The notes under the pieces were generated by a model. That model made no database searches and had not been told where the DNA came from. It saw only the letters and a list, made by a program, of their open reading frames with translations. From positions 1 through 40,513 of IMG/VR virus record IMGVR_UViG_3300027541_000501: DNA of 40,513 nt. One strand, written 5' to 3'. This document shows positions 8,672 to 17,660 of this stretch, one piece after another. This DNA is from a virus. The first letter of the stretch is position 1. Each line of letters begins with the position of its first letter. The position numbers were made by a program, and so were the translations under genes.

Positions 8672-10158
8672 TATGCAACCAAATCTCCAAATACGACCCA
8701 AGAATTTGCCCCACGCTTTAAACATGTGGCGCTACTCCATTGAGTGCGGAGCTTTAATCCTGGTGTTGCATTAGGCGTAAAACCTTCGCCATTAATTGTT
8801 ATTTGTGTGCCAGTTGTTTGCAAAACTTCAAAGTATGTTCCTACTGGAAAATTAGCTGTAAGATCGCTTGGAATAGTTAATATTCCTGTTGTCATTTCAA
8901 TGAGTTTAAAAGCATCCGCAAGACCTGGTGTGTAAGAAGCCGTCTGTTGAGAAATTGTTGTTAAGTTGTTAGCATCAATATCTGATACTTTTGCAAGCTT
9001 ATACCACCCTCCCGCATGTGCATAATATGCGGCACCTGTTCCATGTACGTGTGCAAACATACCATGTTTATTTGCTGCGGCTGGAAGATTTGCTTCTGAT
9101 GCATATGCTTCCCACATTAACTCTGAGCTTTTAATTGCTCCGTCTGGAAATGTTACTGTACCAGTAGCTGTTAAATTATTTGTTGTTAAAAGAGTTGATG
9201 CTGTTATTGAAGGAGAGGTAATAGATGTTGATGCTGATACAGTTGTAGCATTAAGTCCTCCAACAACAAGGTCGTCTGCCAAAGCTTGTGTCCAATTGAT
9301 TACAGTTGAAGGTTCTGTTGTTACACCTTTAAAAAGTCTCCATTTGTTTTGCTCGTGATCTCTTGCAAGTCCTGAATGTTGATAAGTTCCGTTATTAAAA
9401 CTTCCAACAATACCAATATCAATAATATTTGCTTGATTATTTTCACCGACATAAATTAAAGGGTTTGCAACAGAAAGGTTTTGTGTTGATTGAGTTGTTG
9501 TAGACCCAGTAACTGTTAAATTTCCAGAAACTGTAAGATTTCCTGTATTAACTGTTCCAGTAAAAGATGGATTTGCTAAATTAGCTTTTAAGTTTAGTGC
9601 TGTTTGTGTTGCGGTAGATACAGGCTTATTAGCATCTGATGTATTATCTACATTTCCAAGTCCAACCATTGATTTTGTAATGCCGCCAACTGTACCAGTA
9701 AATGTAGGAGATGCAACTCTAGCAATATTTGTAGAAATTTGAGAATCTTTAATTAAACCAGCGTTATCTAATTGTGGAATACCATTTAAGTCATCTAGTA
9801 AATTTGTAAAGTAAGCAAGGGTAACGTAATCTTCTAGCGTGTCATTTAATCCGCCAGATAAAACAACTTCTGGGGCAGTTGCAAAAACAAATTTATTTGT
9901 TGCATCATTATAAGTAACAGTTATGTGAGAATGATCAGAATGATTTACTGCTAAACCAATTGCATCTTGTGCTGCTTCAGCAAGTTCTGATGGAAGAACG
10001 TTTAGATAATAACAATCTCTCCATCTTGATGTTTCTGAAAATCCAGCTTTAAATCTTCCAACATCTAAAGATAATGCTAATTCTCCTGGTTTTAAAATTG
10101 GATTGTTATCATACCAATTTTGTTGTGTATCCCTACGCATTTGAATTCTAATTGCCAT
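8671..10158 (-). CDS. Tail fibre protein with Mtd-type N-terminal domain
   Basis: A 495-aa protein. The N-terminus (IRIQMRRDTQQNW...NPIL.PGELAL) matches the pattern of the N-terminal domain of phage major tropism determinant-like fibres. The middle carries repeated fibre segments (SFTGTV, VSGNLTVTGS, VGLGNVDNTSDANKP), which are typical of trimeric shafts. The C-terminal end is beta-rich (PVGTYFEVLQTTGTQITING). It probably contributes to host recognition. It is TAATG-coupled to its downstream PASTA-Hint neighbour and overlaps the upstream 99-aa gene by one base. Confidence 0.85.
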   Translation of the reverse strand: MAIRIQMRRDTQQNWYDNNPILKPGELALSLDVGRFKAGFSETSRWRDCYYLNVLPSELAEAAQDAIGLAVNHSDHSHITVTYNDATNKFVFATAPEVVLSGGLNDTLEDYVTLAYFTNLLDDLNGIPQLDNAGLIKDSQISTNIARVASPTFTGTVGGITKSMVGLGNVDNTSDANKPVSTATQTALNLKANLANPSFTGTVNTGNLTVSGNLTVTGSTTTQSTQNLSVANPLIYVGENNQANIIDIGIVGSFNNGTYQHSGLARDHEQNKWRLFKGVTTEPSTVINWTQALADDLVVGGLNATTVSASTSITSPSITASTLLTTNNLTATGTVTFPDGAIKSSELMWEAYASEANLPAAANKHGMFAHVHGTGAAYYAHAGGWYKLAKVSDIDANNLTTISQQTASYTPGLADAFKLIEMTTGILTIPSDLTANFPVGTYFEVLQTTGTQITINGEGFTPNATPGLKLRTQWSSATCLKRGANSWVVFGDLVA

Positions 10159-10457
10159 TATGAATTGCCTCCATCAAGTGATGTATCACTATTATATTGT
10201 TGGTTAGAACTTCCGCCATCAAAAACGCTAAGATTTGGATTGTAAGATCCTGCAATTACTGTATGAACTGGTCCATCATATGTATGAATATGATCTTCTA
10301 AAACATATTGTGAAGAATTGACTGGCATCCATTCTGAACCAGTATGCATCATTAATGCATTCATATTTGTATTAAAATATAAAGATCCAGCATGTCCATC
10401 AGTTGGATGATCTGGAAGTGTTGGCAGTGACAGGGTTGCTAAAAATTGTCTTGCCAT
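10158..10457 (-). CDS. Short fibre-related structural protein
   Basis: A 99-aa protein whose N-terminus (MARQFLATLSLP) resembles that of the next fibre upstream (MARKFLVSLDL) and which keeps the module GHAGSLYFNTNMNALMMHTGSEW, also present there as TGQIYYDSTDNFLYFWNGTTW. It looks like a short paralogue or an adaptor that docks a fibre. No other domain is visible. Confidence 0.75.
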   Translation of the reverse strand: MARQFLATLSLPTLPDHPTDGHAGSLYFNTNMNALMMHTGSEWMPVNSSQYVLEDHIHTYDGPVHTVIAGSYNPNLSVFDGGSSNQQYNSDTSLDGGNS

Positions 10458-10460
10458 TTG

Positions 10461-11951
10461 TTATCCCGTTATAACTACTCTGTATGCTCCGTTTGCTGGT
10501 GCTGTTGCAAACCTAACTGTAACTGTATTCAATGTTGTTCTTTCTGTATCTACTTCAACATTGTTCCATTCAGCTGCTGTTTCAAAAACCTGAATGCTGA
10601 TATCTCTTGAATTTAGTCCATGGTCTACTACGAATACTGATCCTCCGCCACTGACTGTTACATATTGTGCGGTTGTAGAAAGATCTGCTGCAAACTTACG
10701 AGCAATTGCATATTGACGACCATTGTCTAGACCAATCTGCCAACGATCATCTGTCTCATTCCATGTTAATAGTGCATCTTCTTCTGCACCACGGTGAATA
10801 ATAAATCCGCCATCAACTGTTGGTGTAGCAGATTCTGAAAGATTAGAATTAAGGTTAATCTTATTATCTTCAATGTTAACCTGTGTTGTATTTACTGAGT
10901 TAATTGTTCCTAATACATTTAGGTTTCCATTAACTGTAAGATTATTGCCAATTGTTACATCGTTTGGCAAACCAATTGTGACTGTTGAGCCTTCTCCGCC
11001 TGAGTTGGTTACTTCAATTTCATTTGTTGTTCCTTGAATTCCAGCTACATAATCACCAGTTGTTTGTGAACCAAGGTTTACATTTTTGATAGAAACTGCG
11101 CCATCAGATACTGTAAAATCAGCATTTGCAAATGATGCAACACCACGATTTGTTGTTGTTGCAATTTCGGCATCAATTTGAAGTTTGTTATTTACATCAT
11201 CATAAGTTACATCAATGCCTTCGCCTGCAGCAACAAGATCATTTACAATGTCTTCTACACGCTCTTTATTAATTGTTACTGAACCAGAAACAACCTCAAA
11301 GTCTGTGGCTGGGAAACTTGCAACACCTTTATTTGTATGAGTTGCATCTTCTGCAGATATTGTTATCTTATTATTAGCAGCATCTGATGTTACATCAATG
11401 CCTTCTCCGCCTTCAACTTTTAATCCTTCTGTAAGAAGATCAATTGAAACAACTGTATCGTTATCATCTTTTACAGTAAGAGTAGTTGCAACATTTACTT
11501 GACCAGCTGCAGTCAAACGACCTGTGCTATCAACTGTAAATGTTGGGATTTGTGTTTGTGAACCGTAACTTCCAGCTGTTACTGTTGTGTTTGGAAGTCC
11601 AATTGTTGCATCGCCAGATATTGGATCCTTAGATACTGTAATTTCTCCAGGCTCACCAAGGATATCTGGAATGTCGTGTGTGTGATCTGCACGAGCAACT
11701 GATGTAGATGTTCCATCAGATTTTGTATTACCAAAAAATAGAGATGTAGTTTGTCCGCCTGCGCCAAAATCACCAGAGGCTCTTAGCCAAGTAGTTCCGT
11801 TCCAGAAATAAAGGAAATTGTCCGTGCTGTCATAATAAATTTGACCAGTTACAGGACTTTGTGGTTTAGAAGAAGAAGGTAAATTTTGAATGCGGGCATT
11901 CAACAACTCATTCTTTGTGAGATCTAAACTTACTAGAAACTTTCTTGCCAT
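10461..11951 (-). CDS. Tail fibre protein
   Basis: A 496-aa protein. After the shared N-terminal adaptor segment it has repeated beta-prism-like units: two copies of a THTNKGVASFPATDFEVVSGSV-like element (GVASFPATDFEV, GVASFANADFTV) and two VEGGEGIDVT-type segments. These are followed by a shaft (GNNLTVNGNLNVLGTINSV) and a C-terminal domain (VVDHGLNSRDISIQVFE ... ANGAYRVVITG) that resembles the tips of receptor-binding fibres. RBS AGGAG precedes ATG 11951. Confidence 0.85.
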   Translation of the reverse strand: MARKFLVSLDLTKNELLNARIQNLPSSSKPQSPVTGQIYYDSTDNFLYFWNGTTWLRASGDFGAGGQTTSLFFGNTKSDGTSTSVARADHTHDIPDILGEPGEITVSKDPISGDATIGLPNTTVTAGSYGSQTQIPTFTVDSTGRLTAAGQVNVATTLTVKDDNDTVVSIDLLTEGLKVEGGEGIDVTSDAANNKITISAEDATHTNKGVASFPATDFEVVSGSVTINKERVEDIVNDLVAAGEGIDVTYDDVNNKLQIDAEIATTTNRGVASFANADFTVSDGAVSIKNVNLGSQTTGDYVAGIQGTTNEIEVTNSGGEGSTVTIGLPNDVTIGNNLTVNGNLNVLGTINSVNTTQVNIEDNKINLNSNLSESATPTVDGGFIIHRGAEEDALLTWNETDDRWQIGLDNGRQYAIARKFAADLSTTAQYVTVSGGGSVFVVDHGLNSRDISIQVFETAAEWNNVEVDTERTTLNTVTVRFATAPANGAYRVVITG

Positions 11952-11968
11952 GTTTTGTTACTCCTCTT

Positions 11969-12412
11969 TTAGGACAGGTATGCTGTCCCTGAAAATGGCT
12001 GAGCCATAGTTAGCGTCAGGACATTAATACTATTATAGTCTATTCCTGTTTCCAATACGTCACCACTACTAGATTTAACAGTCACGTTTGGATGAAATTG
12101 TAGATTGTGATAAATTGTTACAGAATATACGCCATTTACTGGCCCTGTAACTTGTGCAAGCTCCCAAGGATATACCATGGCAACTTCTGTATTCAAAAGG
12201 TAGTTTGGGGCTCCGTCCCAAGAAAGGTCGGAAGGCTTTGGACCATAAAATCTTGTTGTATCTTTGTCATAATAAAAATCACCAATAAGACCTATAGTAT
12301 TTAATGGGGCTCCATTTCCATTTAGGATACCTTTTCCTCTTGGACCCTGGGCTCCAACATCTCCAATAACAACTTTGTTTACATTTTCATGTACTATTAC
12401 TTTTTCTACCAT
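11969..12412 (-). CDS. Short tail fibre / adaptor with one collagen-like patch
   Basis: A 147-aa protein with a short Gly-X-Y patch near residues 20-28 (GAQGPRGKG), a fibre module (GLIGDFYYDKDTTRFYGPK) and a C-terminal beta domain (VYSVTIYHNLQFHPNVTVKS ... FSGTAYLS) similar in layout to the tip of the 496-aa fibre. It is TAATG-coupled to the gene upstream. Likely a virion appendage protein. Confidence 0.78.
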   Translation of the reverse strand: MVEKVIVHENVNKVVIGDVGAQGPRGKGILNGNGAPLNTIGLIGDFYYDKDTTRFYGPKPSDLSWDGAPNYLLNTEVAMVYPWELAQVTGPVNGVYSVTIYHNLQFHPNVTVKSSSGDVLETGIDYNSINVLTLTMAQPFSGTAYLS

Positions 12413-12756
12413 TATACTGTCACCGACCTATCTAGTGTTAAAAATCCTTCAAGGATTCTTATTTTATTACCGTTTGTATCTGTGACAAGAATGTCATAAG
12501 CTGATTTTGGAAAAATTAATTTATTTGTTGCATTAGCAGGAATAGTAACTGTAATCATATTACCAGCAATATTTATTCCATTAGATGATGGAGTAGACAA
12601 AGTTGTAACTAGTTGCTTTCCGCCTTTTGTATCACGTATCTGCATTTTGGCTGTGGAACCAGTTAGATCAATAGGGTTATCATTTGAGTCTAGATACTCA
12701 ATTTGAAAAGAAAAAGTAGCCCCTTGGTCTACCTCAAAATTTTTTGTTGATGCCAC
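12412..12756 (-). CDS. Beta-sandwich virion protein (BppU/fibre-N-domain-like)
   Basis: A 114-aa all-beta protein with the pattern QGATFSFQIEYLDSNDNPIDLTGSTAKMQIRD, common in N-terminal domains of baseplate or fibre proteins in which a polymer strand reads 'G...F.....Y..G.PIDLTG..A.MQIR'. It is first of the fibre operon, just after a terminator, and probably anchors fibres. The family name is from memory of the pattern and should be treated as tentative. Confidence 0.7.
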   Translation of the reverse strand: MASTKNFEVDQGATFSFQIEYLDSNDNPIDLTGSTAKMQIRDTKGGKQLVTTLSTPSSNGINIAGNMITVTIPANATNKLIFPKSAYDILVTDTNGNKIRILEGFLTLDRSVTV

Positions 12757-12780
12757 AATACCACCTTATTAAATAGAAAA

Positions 12781-12808
12781 GTCCCTATGCTCATTTTAGC
12801 ATAGGGAC
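12781..12808 (-). terminator. Rho-independent terminator after the holin-like gene
   Basis: A 10-bp perfect stem (GTCCCTATGC / GCATAGGGAC) with an 8-nt loop, followed on the minus strand by TTTTCTATTT. It separates the 77-aa holin-like gene from the fibre operon. Confidence 0.8.
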
Positions 12809-12821
12809 CGTCCTAAAGTAT

Positions 12822-13055
12822 TTACTTAGTTAGGCCAAAAGCCTTGTCGTTTTTATTAAGAGCTCTTAATAGAACTGGTGCTACAGCTGCTACTCCAGCC
12901 ATTGCCAAATCTTTTGGATTTGTATTTCCTGTCATATAAAGTGCTAATGCTGCCGCCATAAATGAACGACCATAGCTTGCTAGAATTGCAAGAGCTTTGC
13001 TTGCTTCTTTTCCTAGATCCATTGTTGGTGCCTCTGCTTTCTTTTTCGTTGCCAT
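12822..13055 (-). CDS. Putative holin-like small membrane protein
   Basis: A 77-aa protein: a basic N-terminus (MATKKK) followed by two hydrophobic helices, about residues 21-43 (ALAILASYGRSFMAAALALY) and 50-66 (LAMAGVAAVAPVLLRAL), and a polar tail. Size and two-helix layout fit class II holins, and the same pattern is frequent next to lysis or tail genes in phages. The RBS is AAGGAGAAAAT. The lysozyme-like gene is not adjacent (16204), so the holin call rests on topology only. Confidence 0.6.
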   Translation of the reverse strand: MATKKKAEAPTMDLGKEASKALAILASYGRSFMAAALALYMTGNTNPKDLAMAGVAAVAPVLLRALNKNDKAFGLTK

Positions 13056-13097
13056 ATTTTCTCCTTAATGGGGTTTACCCATATTTATATTCTACCA

Positions 13098-15029
13098 TCA
13101 AGCGGATATATCTACAATTTCACAATTTCCGTCTGATGTACAGGCTAAAGTTTGTGTTCCTGAAGTACCATCTTCGGTTTCATAGAATGACAAATCTTCC
13201 CACCTAATAGAAGACGGCATCTTTGCTAACAATTCAAGATACTGTTCTTCTGTTACTTCTTGATAAGGTGCTTGCTTATATGAATGATCTGAATGTGGTA
13301 GGAATGAAATACCTGATACTTCATCAAAATGCTTGTATACCCAAGCACCAACTTCCATCCACTCATCTTCTTTTACAGACACTGTAATAGATGGTTTATG
13401 CTCACACCATGCACGTTGATAAACAAGCCATGTATTCAAATGATCAATAGCGGTCAAATGATCTCTTGTAATTGCACCTTCTGGTGCCTTTACTGGAAAT
13501 GAAAACACATAAGTGTCATTTGGTTTCATAAAGTCATCTTCTACTGGAATTCCAACTTCTTTTAAGAATGTTGATAAAGGATCTTTCTTATCTCCACGAA
13601 CAGTGCGAATGTAATATGGAGAATGCCATGCATGCATTCCTGAAGAAACTCCTACAAGCTGTGACACCGTTCCAGAAGGCTTAACACATGTAATAGCAGC
13701 AGATTCGTTAATACCAATTTTTGCTGCTTCTGCTTTATTTGTATCTCTTGCATAATCACGAAGGCCTTCTAAAACTTCTGATAGTTTTTTGAGATCTTCT
13801 TTTCCAGAAAAGAATTTATTACCAAACTGACCAGTAAGAGATACACCAAGTAGGCGTTCTTCTTCTGTATTATCTTTCCATATTTTGCGAAGATACTTAA
13901 AGTCTGTAAGTGTTGATTGCCAAGTTCCAAGAATTGTAGCTAATCTAACTTTTTCTGCTACTGTTTTAGCAGTATCTTTTTCACGAATTACAACTTCGGA
14001 TAAATTACAAAACTGATAAGGTCTAAGGATAATTTCTGAGCATGGGTTAGTTCCGTAGTGAATTTCAGGATCTCTTCTTCCCCATCTTGCTGCTTGCTTT
14101 TGAGCAGCGGCAACATTGTATATGCCACGCTCACCAGATTTTGAGTCATATAAGTTTTTCCATTCAGCAATAAACTGCTCCATCTCTGGTTTGCGAGAAT
14201 ATGCTACTGAGTTATTTGACAAAGCTCGTTGTGAATTGTTTTCCCACCAGTTACCTGATTTTGCTGCTGCCATTTCAATGTCATTAATGTTTGACAAAGA
14301 AATCATTGCAGAACGACGTACTCCGCCAACAACTACAACTTCACCTATCTTACACATTATATCGTGTGCCTCAATAGGCTTCAACTGGCGACCTGCTGCT
14401 TGCTTGAACTTAGCAATAGTAAAATCAAAAAGATTAATAAGTGGTTGTGGGCCTGAAGAACGACCACCCATTGTCTTTAAACGTGCACCTGCTGGACGAA
14501 GTTTAGAAACGTCTACAGAAGGAATCTGTCCAGCCCAAAGCATTGCAAGAAGTTCACGATAAGACTTTGCCCAACCAGTCTTAGAATCTTCTACTACAAT
14601 TGTAGTTGTAGATTTTTCAAATGATTCTGGGACGGCAGGAAGCTTATTAACATATTTATATTCAACAGAGAATCCAACACCAGTTCCACACATCAAGATA
14701 TACATTGTTTCATCAAATGATCTTGGGGAATCAACTGGAACAAATGAACAGTTATATCCTGCAACATGGTCTCTATCTAATGCTGCACCTGCAGTCATAA
14801 CAGCTCTCATAGAAGGCATTACGTTTCTATCATAAACCGCTTGCTTTAATTCCTCAACAAGTTTGAGGTCTGGGTAGTAATTAAAGTTTTTAAGGTGGGA
14901 AAGCATAAAGTCAAAGTACCTATCTACAGTTTCACCCCATGTTTCACGACGGTTTTCATCAGACAGCCATCTTGCATATCTTGACAATGCAATAAAGTTT
15001 TCATATGGGTTTTCAATAGTTCTTGACAT
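13098..15029 (-). CDS. nrdJ: Adenosylcobalamin-dependent ribonucleoside-triphosphate reductase (class II)
   Basis: A 643-aa enzyme that reduces ribonucleotides to deoxyribonucleotides using a radical generated from adenosylcobalamin. Visible active-site elements: Cys94 (GYNCSF) and Cys341 (FCNLSEVV) as the reductant pair, Cys330 and Glu332 in the NPCSE loop (radical Cys and catalytic Glu), and a C-terminal redox pair Cys630/Cys636 (CTSDGNC). Length fits monomeric class II enzymes. It has its own promoter at 15088-15116 and appears monocistronic. A cobalamin adenosyltransferase that could make its cofactor is encoded at 33953-34492. Confidence 0.95.
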   Translation of the reverse strand: MSRTIENPYENFIALSRYARWLSDENRRETWGETVDRYFDFMLSHLKNFNYYPDLKLVEELKQAVYDRNVMPSMRAVMTAGAALDRDHVAGYNCSFVPVDSPRSFDETMYILMCGTGVGFSVEYKYVNKLPAVPESFEKSTTTIVVEDSKTGWAKSYRELLAMLWAGQIPSVDVSKLRPAGARLKTMGGRSSGPQPLINLFDFTIAKFKQAAGRQLKPIEAHDIMCKIGEVVVVGGVRRSAMISLSNINDIEMAAAKSGNWWENNSQRALSNNSVAYSRKPEMEQFIAEWKNLYDSKSGERGIYNVAAAQKQAARWGRRDPEIHYGTNPCSEIILRPYQFCNLSEVVIREKDTAKTVAEKVRLATILGTWQSTLTDFKYLRKIWKDNTEEERLLGVSLTGQFGNKFFSGKEDLKKLSEVLEGLRDYARDTNKAEAAKIGINESAAITCVKPSGTVSQLVGVSSGMHAWHSPYYIRTVRGDKKDPLSTFLKEVGIPVEDDFMKPNDTYVFSFPVKAPEGAITRDHLTAIDHLNTWLVYQRAWCEHKPSITVSVKEDEWMEVGAWVYKHFDEVSGISFLPHSDHSYKQAPYQEVTEEQYLELLAKMPSSIRWEDLSFYETEDGTSGTQTLACTSDGNCEIVDISA

Positions 15030-15087
15030 TTTTAGAGTACTCTTTCCGCCGTTTTTCTACAGCTAAATTTTATTTTGGGTAAGTCTA

Positions 15088-15116
15088 AGTATACCTAAAA
15101 GTTTTTATAGGGGCAA
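15088..15116 (-). promoter_or_regulatory. Promoter of nrdJ
   Basis: On the minus strand TTGCCC and TATACT are separated by 17 nt, which fits a sigma-70-type promoter. Transcription would start near 15081 and give a leader of about 50 nt with GGCGGAAAGAG before the ATG at 15029. Confidence 0.65.
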
Positions 15117-15120
15117 GGGG

Positions 15121-16119
15121 TTAAGAAAATTTTTTTTCTAAATGATCAAAAGCATTCTTAGTCAACTGAATCCAATTATATTTTTCATGAATTTTTTCAG
15201 CTTGTGCAAAATAATAGCCAGAATAAGCTTTATAATTTAAAACAACATCATACATAAGTTCTTCAAGATGTTCTTTATTGGGTTTAAACATTTTTCCAAC
15301 ATAAGTATGTCCTACAGATTTAGGTAACTTCTCATCTGTCAATGTTGACTTTAACTTTAGAGGTCCTAAAAATTCTTTATAATCTGCCCAATCATAAGTT
15401 GATATTACTGGCATACCAGTTGCTAAACCTTGCAAAGGGATAAATCCAAATCCTTCTCCCCAACTTGGATAAACAAGTGCATGATGAGAGTGATATAAAA
15501 ATAGGAGTTGACTAGTGTCATACTCTTCTGTTATAATTGATATATTATTATATATATTAGGTAAAGATAATATATTATAATTATTATATATTCTAATAGT
15601 ATTAAATAGATGCGCCTTGATTGTTAAGTGATATTTTGGGTTATTACCAAACAATTTAATAAAAGTTTCAACTACTAATTGTCCGTCTTTTCTTGGAGCT
15701 GGTTCACCAATATGAAGAAATCTAAAAACTCCATCATCTTTTAGAATTCTTTTCTTTGGTTTCCAAAAACTTTCAATTCCATGTCTGTAAACTTTAACAT
15801 CTTTTTCAACACCATTTGCTTTAAAAACATCTGCTGTCCATTGAGATGTTGCCCATACTTCATCACATAGGTTAAATTTTTCAACCCATGCTGGATCCAT
15901 TGAAGTAGATTCCCAAGGTGTATATCCAATTTGATATTGATTTCTATGAAATTTAAAATTGTCAGGTTGAGTAAACATTAATTGTAAATCTGCTTTTGGA
16001 TTTGCAAAATTTACTTTGTGTCCTAAACTTTGTAATGATTTAACTATATTTTGACCAGCATAACCAAATCCCACAGCTGGATTTAATCCCGCTTTTACTG
16101 TGTAATAAGAAATATCCAT
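15121..16119 (-). CDS. Glycosyltransferase family 4-like
   Basis: A 332-aa GT-B-type glycosyltransferase. Visible elements: the N-terminal GFGYAGQNIVKSL loop, HGIESFWKP in the linker, GEPAPRKDGQLVVE at the start of the C-terminal Rossmann domain, and YPSWGEGFGFIPLQGLATGMPVI, the nucleotide-sugar motif (the usual second Glu is Gln). It could glycosylate virion proteins, phage DNA or the host surface; the sequence does not decide. It is divergent from the lysis gene, and its start lies about 20 nt from a plus-strand promoter. Confidence 0.85.
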   Translation of the reverse strand: MDISYYTVKAGLNPAVGFGYAGQNIVKSLQSLGHKVNFANPKADLQLMFTQPDNFKFHRNQYQIGYTPWESTSMDPAWVEKFNLCDEVWATSQWTADVFKANGVEKDVKVYRHGIESFWKPKKRILKDDGVFRFLHIGEPAPRKDGQLVVETFIKLFGNNPKYHLTIKAHLFNTIRIYNNYNILSLPNIYNNISIITEEYDTSQLLFLYHSHHALVYPSWGEGFGFIPLQGLATGMPVISTYDWADYKEFLGPLKLKSTLTDEKLPKSVGHTYVGKMFKPNKEHLEELMYDVVLNYKAYSGYYFAQAEKIHEKYNWIQLTKNAFDHLEKKFS

Positions 16120-16141
16120 AATATCTTTCTGGTCGACTAAC

Positions 16142-16171
16142 TTGACAAGCCCATACTTTGTTTAGTATTAT
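16142..16171 (+). promoter_or_regulatory. Promoter of the lysis gene
   Basis: Consensus TTGACA and TATTAT with an 18-nt spacer, followed by a leader ending in a strong AGGAGGTAACAACCT before ATG 16204. It is the best sigma-70-type promoter in the left half of the window. Confidence 0.75.
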
Positions 16172-16203
16172 TATATTTACTGTCTCTTAGGAGGTAACAA
16201 CCT

Positions 16204-16785
16204 ATGGAGAAAAATATAAAACGTTTGTATGAAGTACTTAGTAATTCTACCATATTCGTTTTGTTTATGGTAGCAGTTTATTTAGTATCAATTACAGATG
16301 GACCTGCATATGCTGTAAAAATTCAGGAGCAATTAGCTGCTGAAAAATTACAGAAAAAAGTAGAGGCTTATTCAGTAGCAACTGATTTAAGTCACTGCGA
16401 TCTTGTTGAAGTTTTGAGCATTGCTGGCTTTGAAGGTCAGGCTCTAAAAAAAGCGTGGGCTGTGTCAAAAACAGAGTCCAACGGAAGACCGCTTGCTCAT
16501 AACGGAAACAGAAAAACAGGGGACAACTCATACGGGATTTTCCAAGTAAACATGCTTGATGACCTCGGAGTTGAGAGAAGAGATCAATATGGTCTCACTT
16601 CCAATTCTAACCTATTTAACCCCATTTTAAACGCCGAAATCGTTTATAGAATGACGAAGCAAGGCAAGGACTGGAGTTCTTGGCCAAGTTACGGAACTGT
16701 AAGATACAAGGAGTTCTTAAAAGAATTTCCTGCAAAGTGTTTAACAATGACAAATAAAACAAAAAAGACAGAGGCAGTAAATTAA
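16204..16785 (+). CDS. Lysozyme / lytic transglycosylase-like endolysin
   Basis: A 193-aa protein with an N-terminal hydrophobic segment at about residues 15-33 (STIFVLFMVAVYLVSITDG), a likely signal-anchor, and a transglycosylase-like domain: KAWAVSKTESNGRP with the probable catalytic Glu, then NSYGIFQVNM and a C-terminal WSSWPSYG. This pattern is that of SLT/goose-lysozyme folds, which cut peptidoglycan. The membrane segment suggests a SAR-type endolysin or a virion-independent muralytic enzyme. Strong RBS AGGAGG. Confidence 0.82.
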   Translation: MEKNIKRLYEVLSNSTIFVLFMVAVYLVSITDGPAYAVKIQEQLAAEKLQKKVEAYSVATDLSHCDLVEVLSIAGFEGQALKKAWAVSKTESNGRPLAHNGNRKTGDNSYGIFQVNMLDDLGVERRDQYGLTSNSNLFNPILNAEIVYRMTKQGKDWSSWPSYGTVRYKEFLKEFPAKCLTMTNKTKKTEAVN

Positions 16786-16798
16786 AACACAAGTAATC

Positions 16799-17023
16799 GT
16801 GGCTTATCAAAAGTTGGCGGAGGAATCAAAAGTTCCTCCGCTGCTTTGCCCAATAGACAAATCAATGCTTTACCCAAACCTAACAGATCAAGATCAGCTA
16901 TTCTTATACTGTTTAGAATGTTCATACAAAAATTATGTTGGACTAGATTTATATGAAAAAGTAGAAAGATACATAGAAAAACACTATGGTAAACAGAATA
17001 CTGAAGAATGGAAAACCTCTTAA
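16799..17023 (+). CDS. Small zinc-ribbon-like protein
   Basis: A 74-aa protein from GTG 16799, with CPID and CLEC motifs about 25 residues apart that could bind zinc. The start is uncertain because no good RBS precedes the GTG. The first codons overlap an inverted repeat (16817-16841). It overlaps the next gene by 38 nt. Confidence 0.55.
   Translation: MAYQKLAEESKVPPLLCPIDKSMLYPNLTDQDQLFLYCLECSYKNYVGLDLYEKVERYIEKHYGKQNTEEWKTS
16817..16841. repeat. 9-bp inverted repeat downstream of the endolysin
   Basis: GCGGAGGAA and TTCCTCCGC form a perfect stem around a 7-nt loop. There is no T-tract (TGCTTT follows), so it may be a weak terminator, an RNA-processing site or a structure that hides the GGAGGA it contains. 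Confidence 0.6.
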
Positions 17024-17258
17024 ACAATTAAGAGATCCAGTTCAACTTTTAGTAAGAACTAAGGTTCCAGAAAAGTGGATTTTGATTGATCAAGAAACTG
17101 GTCAAGTATATCAAGGTTCTGACAGAATGGATTCTTATGGCCCATGGGTAAGACTTAATGTAGACGATAAAGTCATACCAGAAGATATAGCGAATTTACT
17201 ATATGCAATAATTGAAAGTGCGAAAAGTGCCTCGGCGCCAGAAGAGAAAGTGATATAA
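16986..17258 (+). CDS. Hypothetical small protein
   Basis: A 90-aa soluble protein (VPEKWILIDQETGQVYQGSD ... YGPWVRL) I do not recognise; it has the look of a small beta-barrel with a helical tail. It overlaps the 3' end of the preceding gene and is followed 7 nt later by the 88-aa gene, suggesting one transcript. Confidence 0.65.
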   Translation: MVNRILKNGKPLKQLRDPVQLLVRTKVPEKWILIDQETGQVYQGSDRMDSYGPWVRLNVDDKVIPEDIANLLYAIIESAKSASAPEEKVI

Positions 17259-17265
17259 TATACAT

Positions 17266-17532
17266 ATGCTAAGAACTGCAGTATATACTCTAAACTCCAC
17301 ACCAGTTAAACTTAGTATTTCTGATGAAGTTGAAGGACCATCAACTCTACATGTTAAAAATCTAGATAACTCTAAGCATGTTTTTCTTGGCGGAAGTAAT
17401 GTGACATCTACATCATTTGGAATGAAGCTTGAACCACTAGAAAATTTTGTAATTGATCTTGGACCATATGATCATTTGTGGGCAGTTGGAGAAACTGGAT
17501 CTTCTGTATCTGTCCTAATTTTGGAGAGATAG
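17266..17532 (+). CDS. Small beta-rich virion-like protein
   Basis: An 88-aa all-beta protein with the pattern VFLGGSNVTSTSFGMKL ... GPYDHLWAVGETGSSVSVLI. This arrangement is common in short proteins encoded near structural genes of phages and may be a head or tail decoration protein. TATAAT occurs 12 nt upstream of the ATG, but no good -35 is present. Confidence 0.65.
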   Translation: MLRTAVYTLNSTPVKLSISDEVEGPSTLHVKNLDNSKHVFLGGSNVTSTSFGMKLEPLENFVIDLGPYDHLWAVGETGSSVSVLILER

Positions 17533-17567
17533 TTTGAATAAGGGCGCTAAAAAAGTGCTCGGCGGAC

Positions 17568-17596
17568 TAGAAGTATCCAATTTTATATGCTATACT
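17568..17596 (+). promoter_or_regulatory. Putative extended -10 promoter
   Basis: TGCTATACT (extended -10) with a weak -35 (TAGAAG) 17 nt upstream. It precedes the operon of small genes starting at 17661. A short inverted repeat (CTAGAA...TTCTAG) lies in the leader. Confidence 0.45.
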
Positions 17597-17660
17597 AAAA
17601 TACGAAAACATTTAAACTCTAGAAAATATTCTAGGGGCCATCTTAGAAAGTATTACGAAA

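Noticed and set aside
14116-14562. 148-codon plus-strand frame within nrdJ
   Set aside because: It lies wholly opposite a well-conserved enzyme gene and has no RBS.
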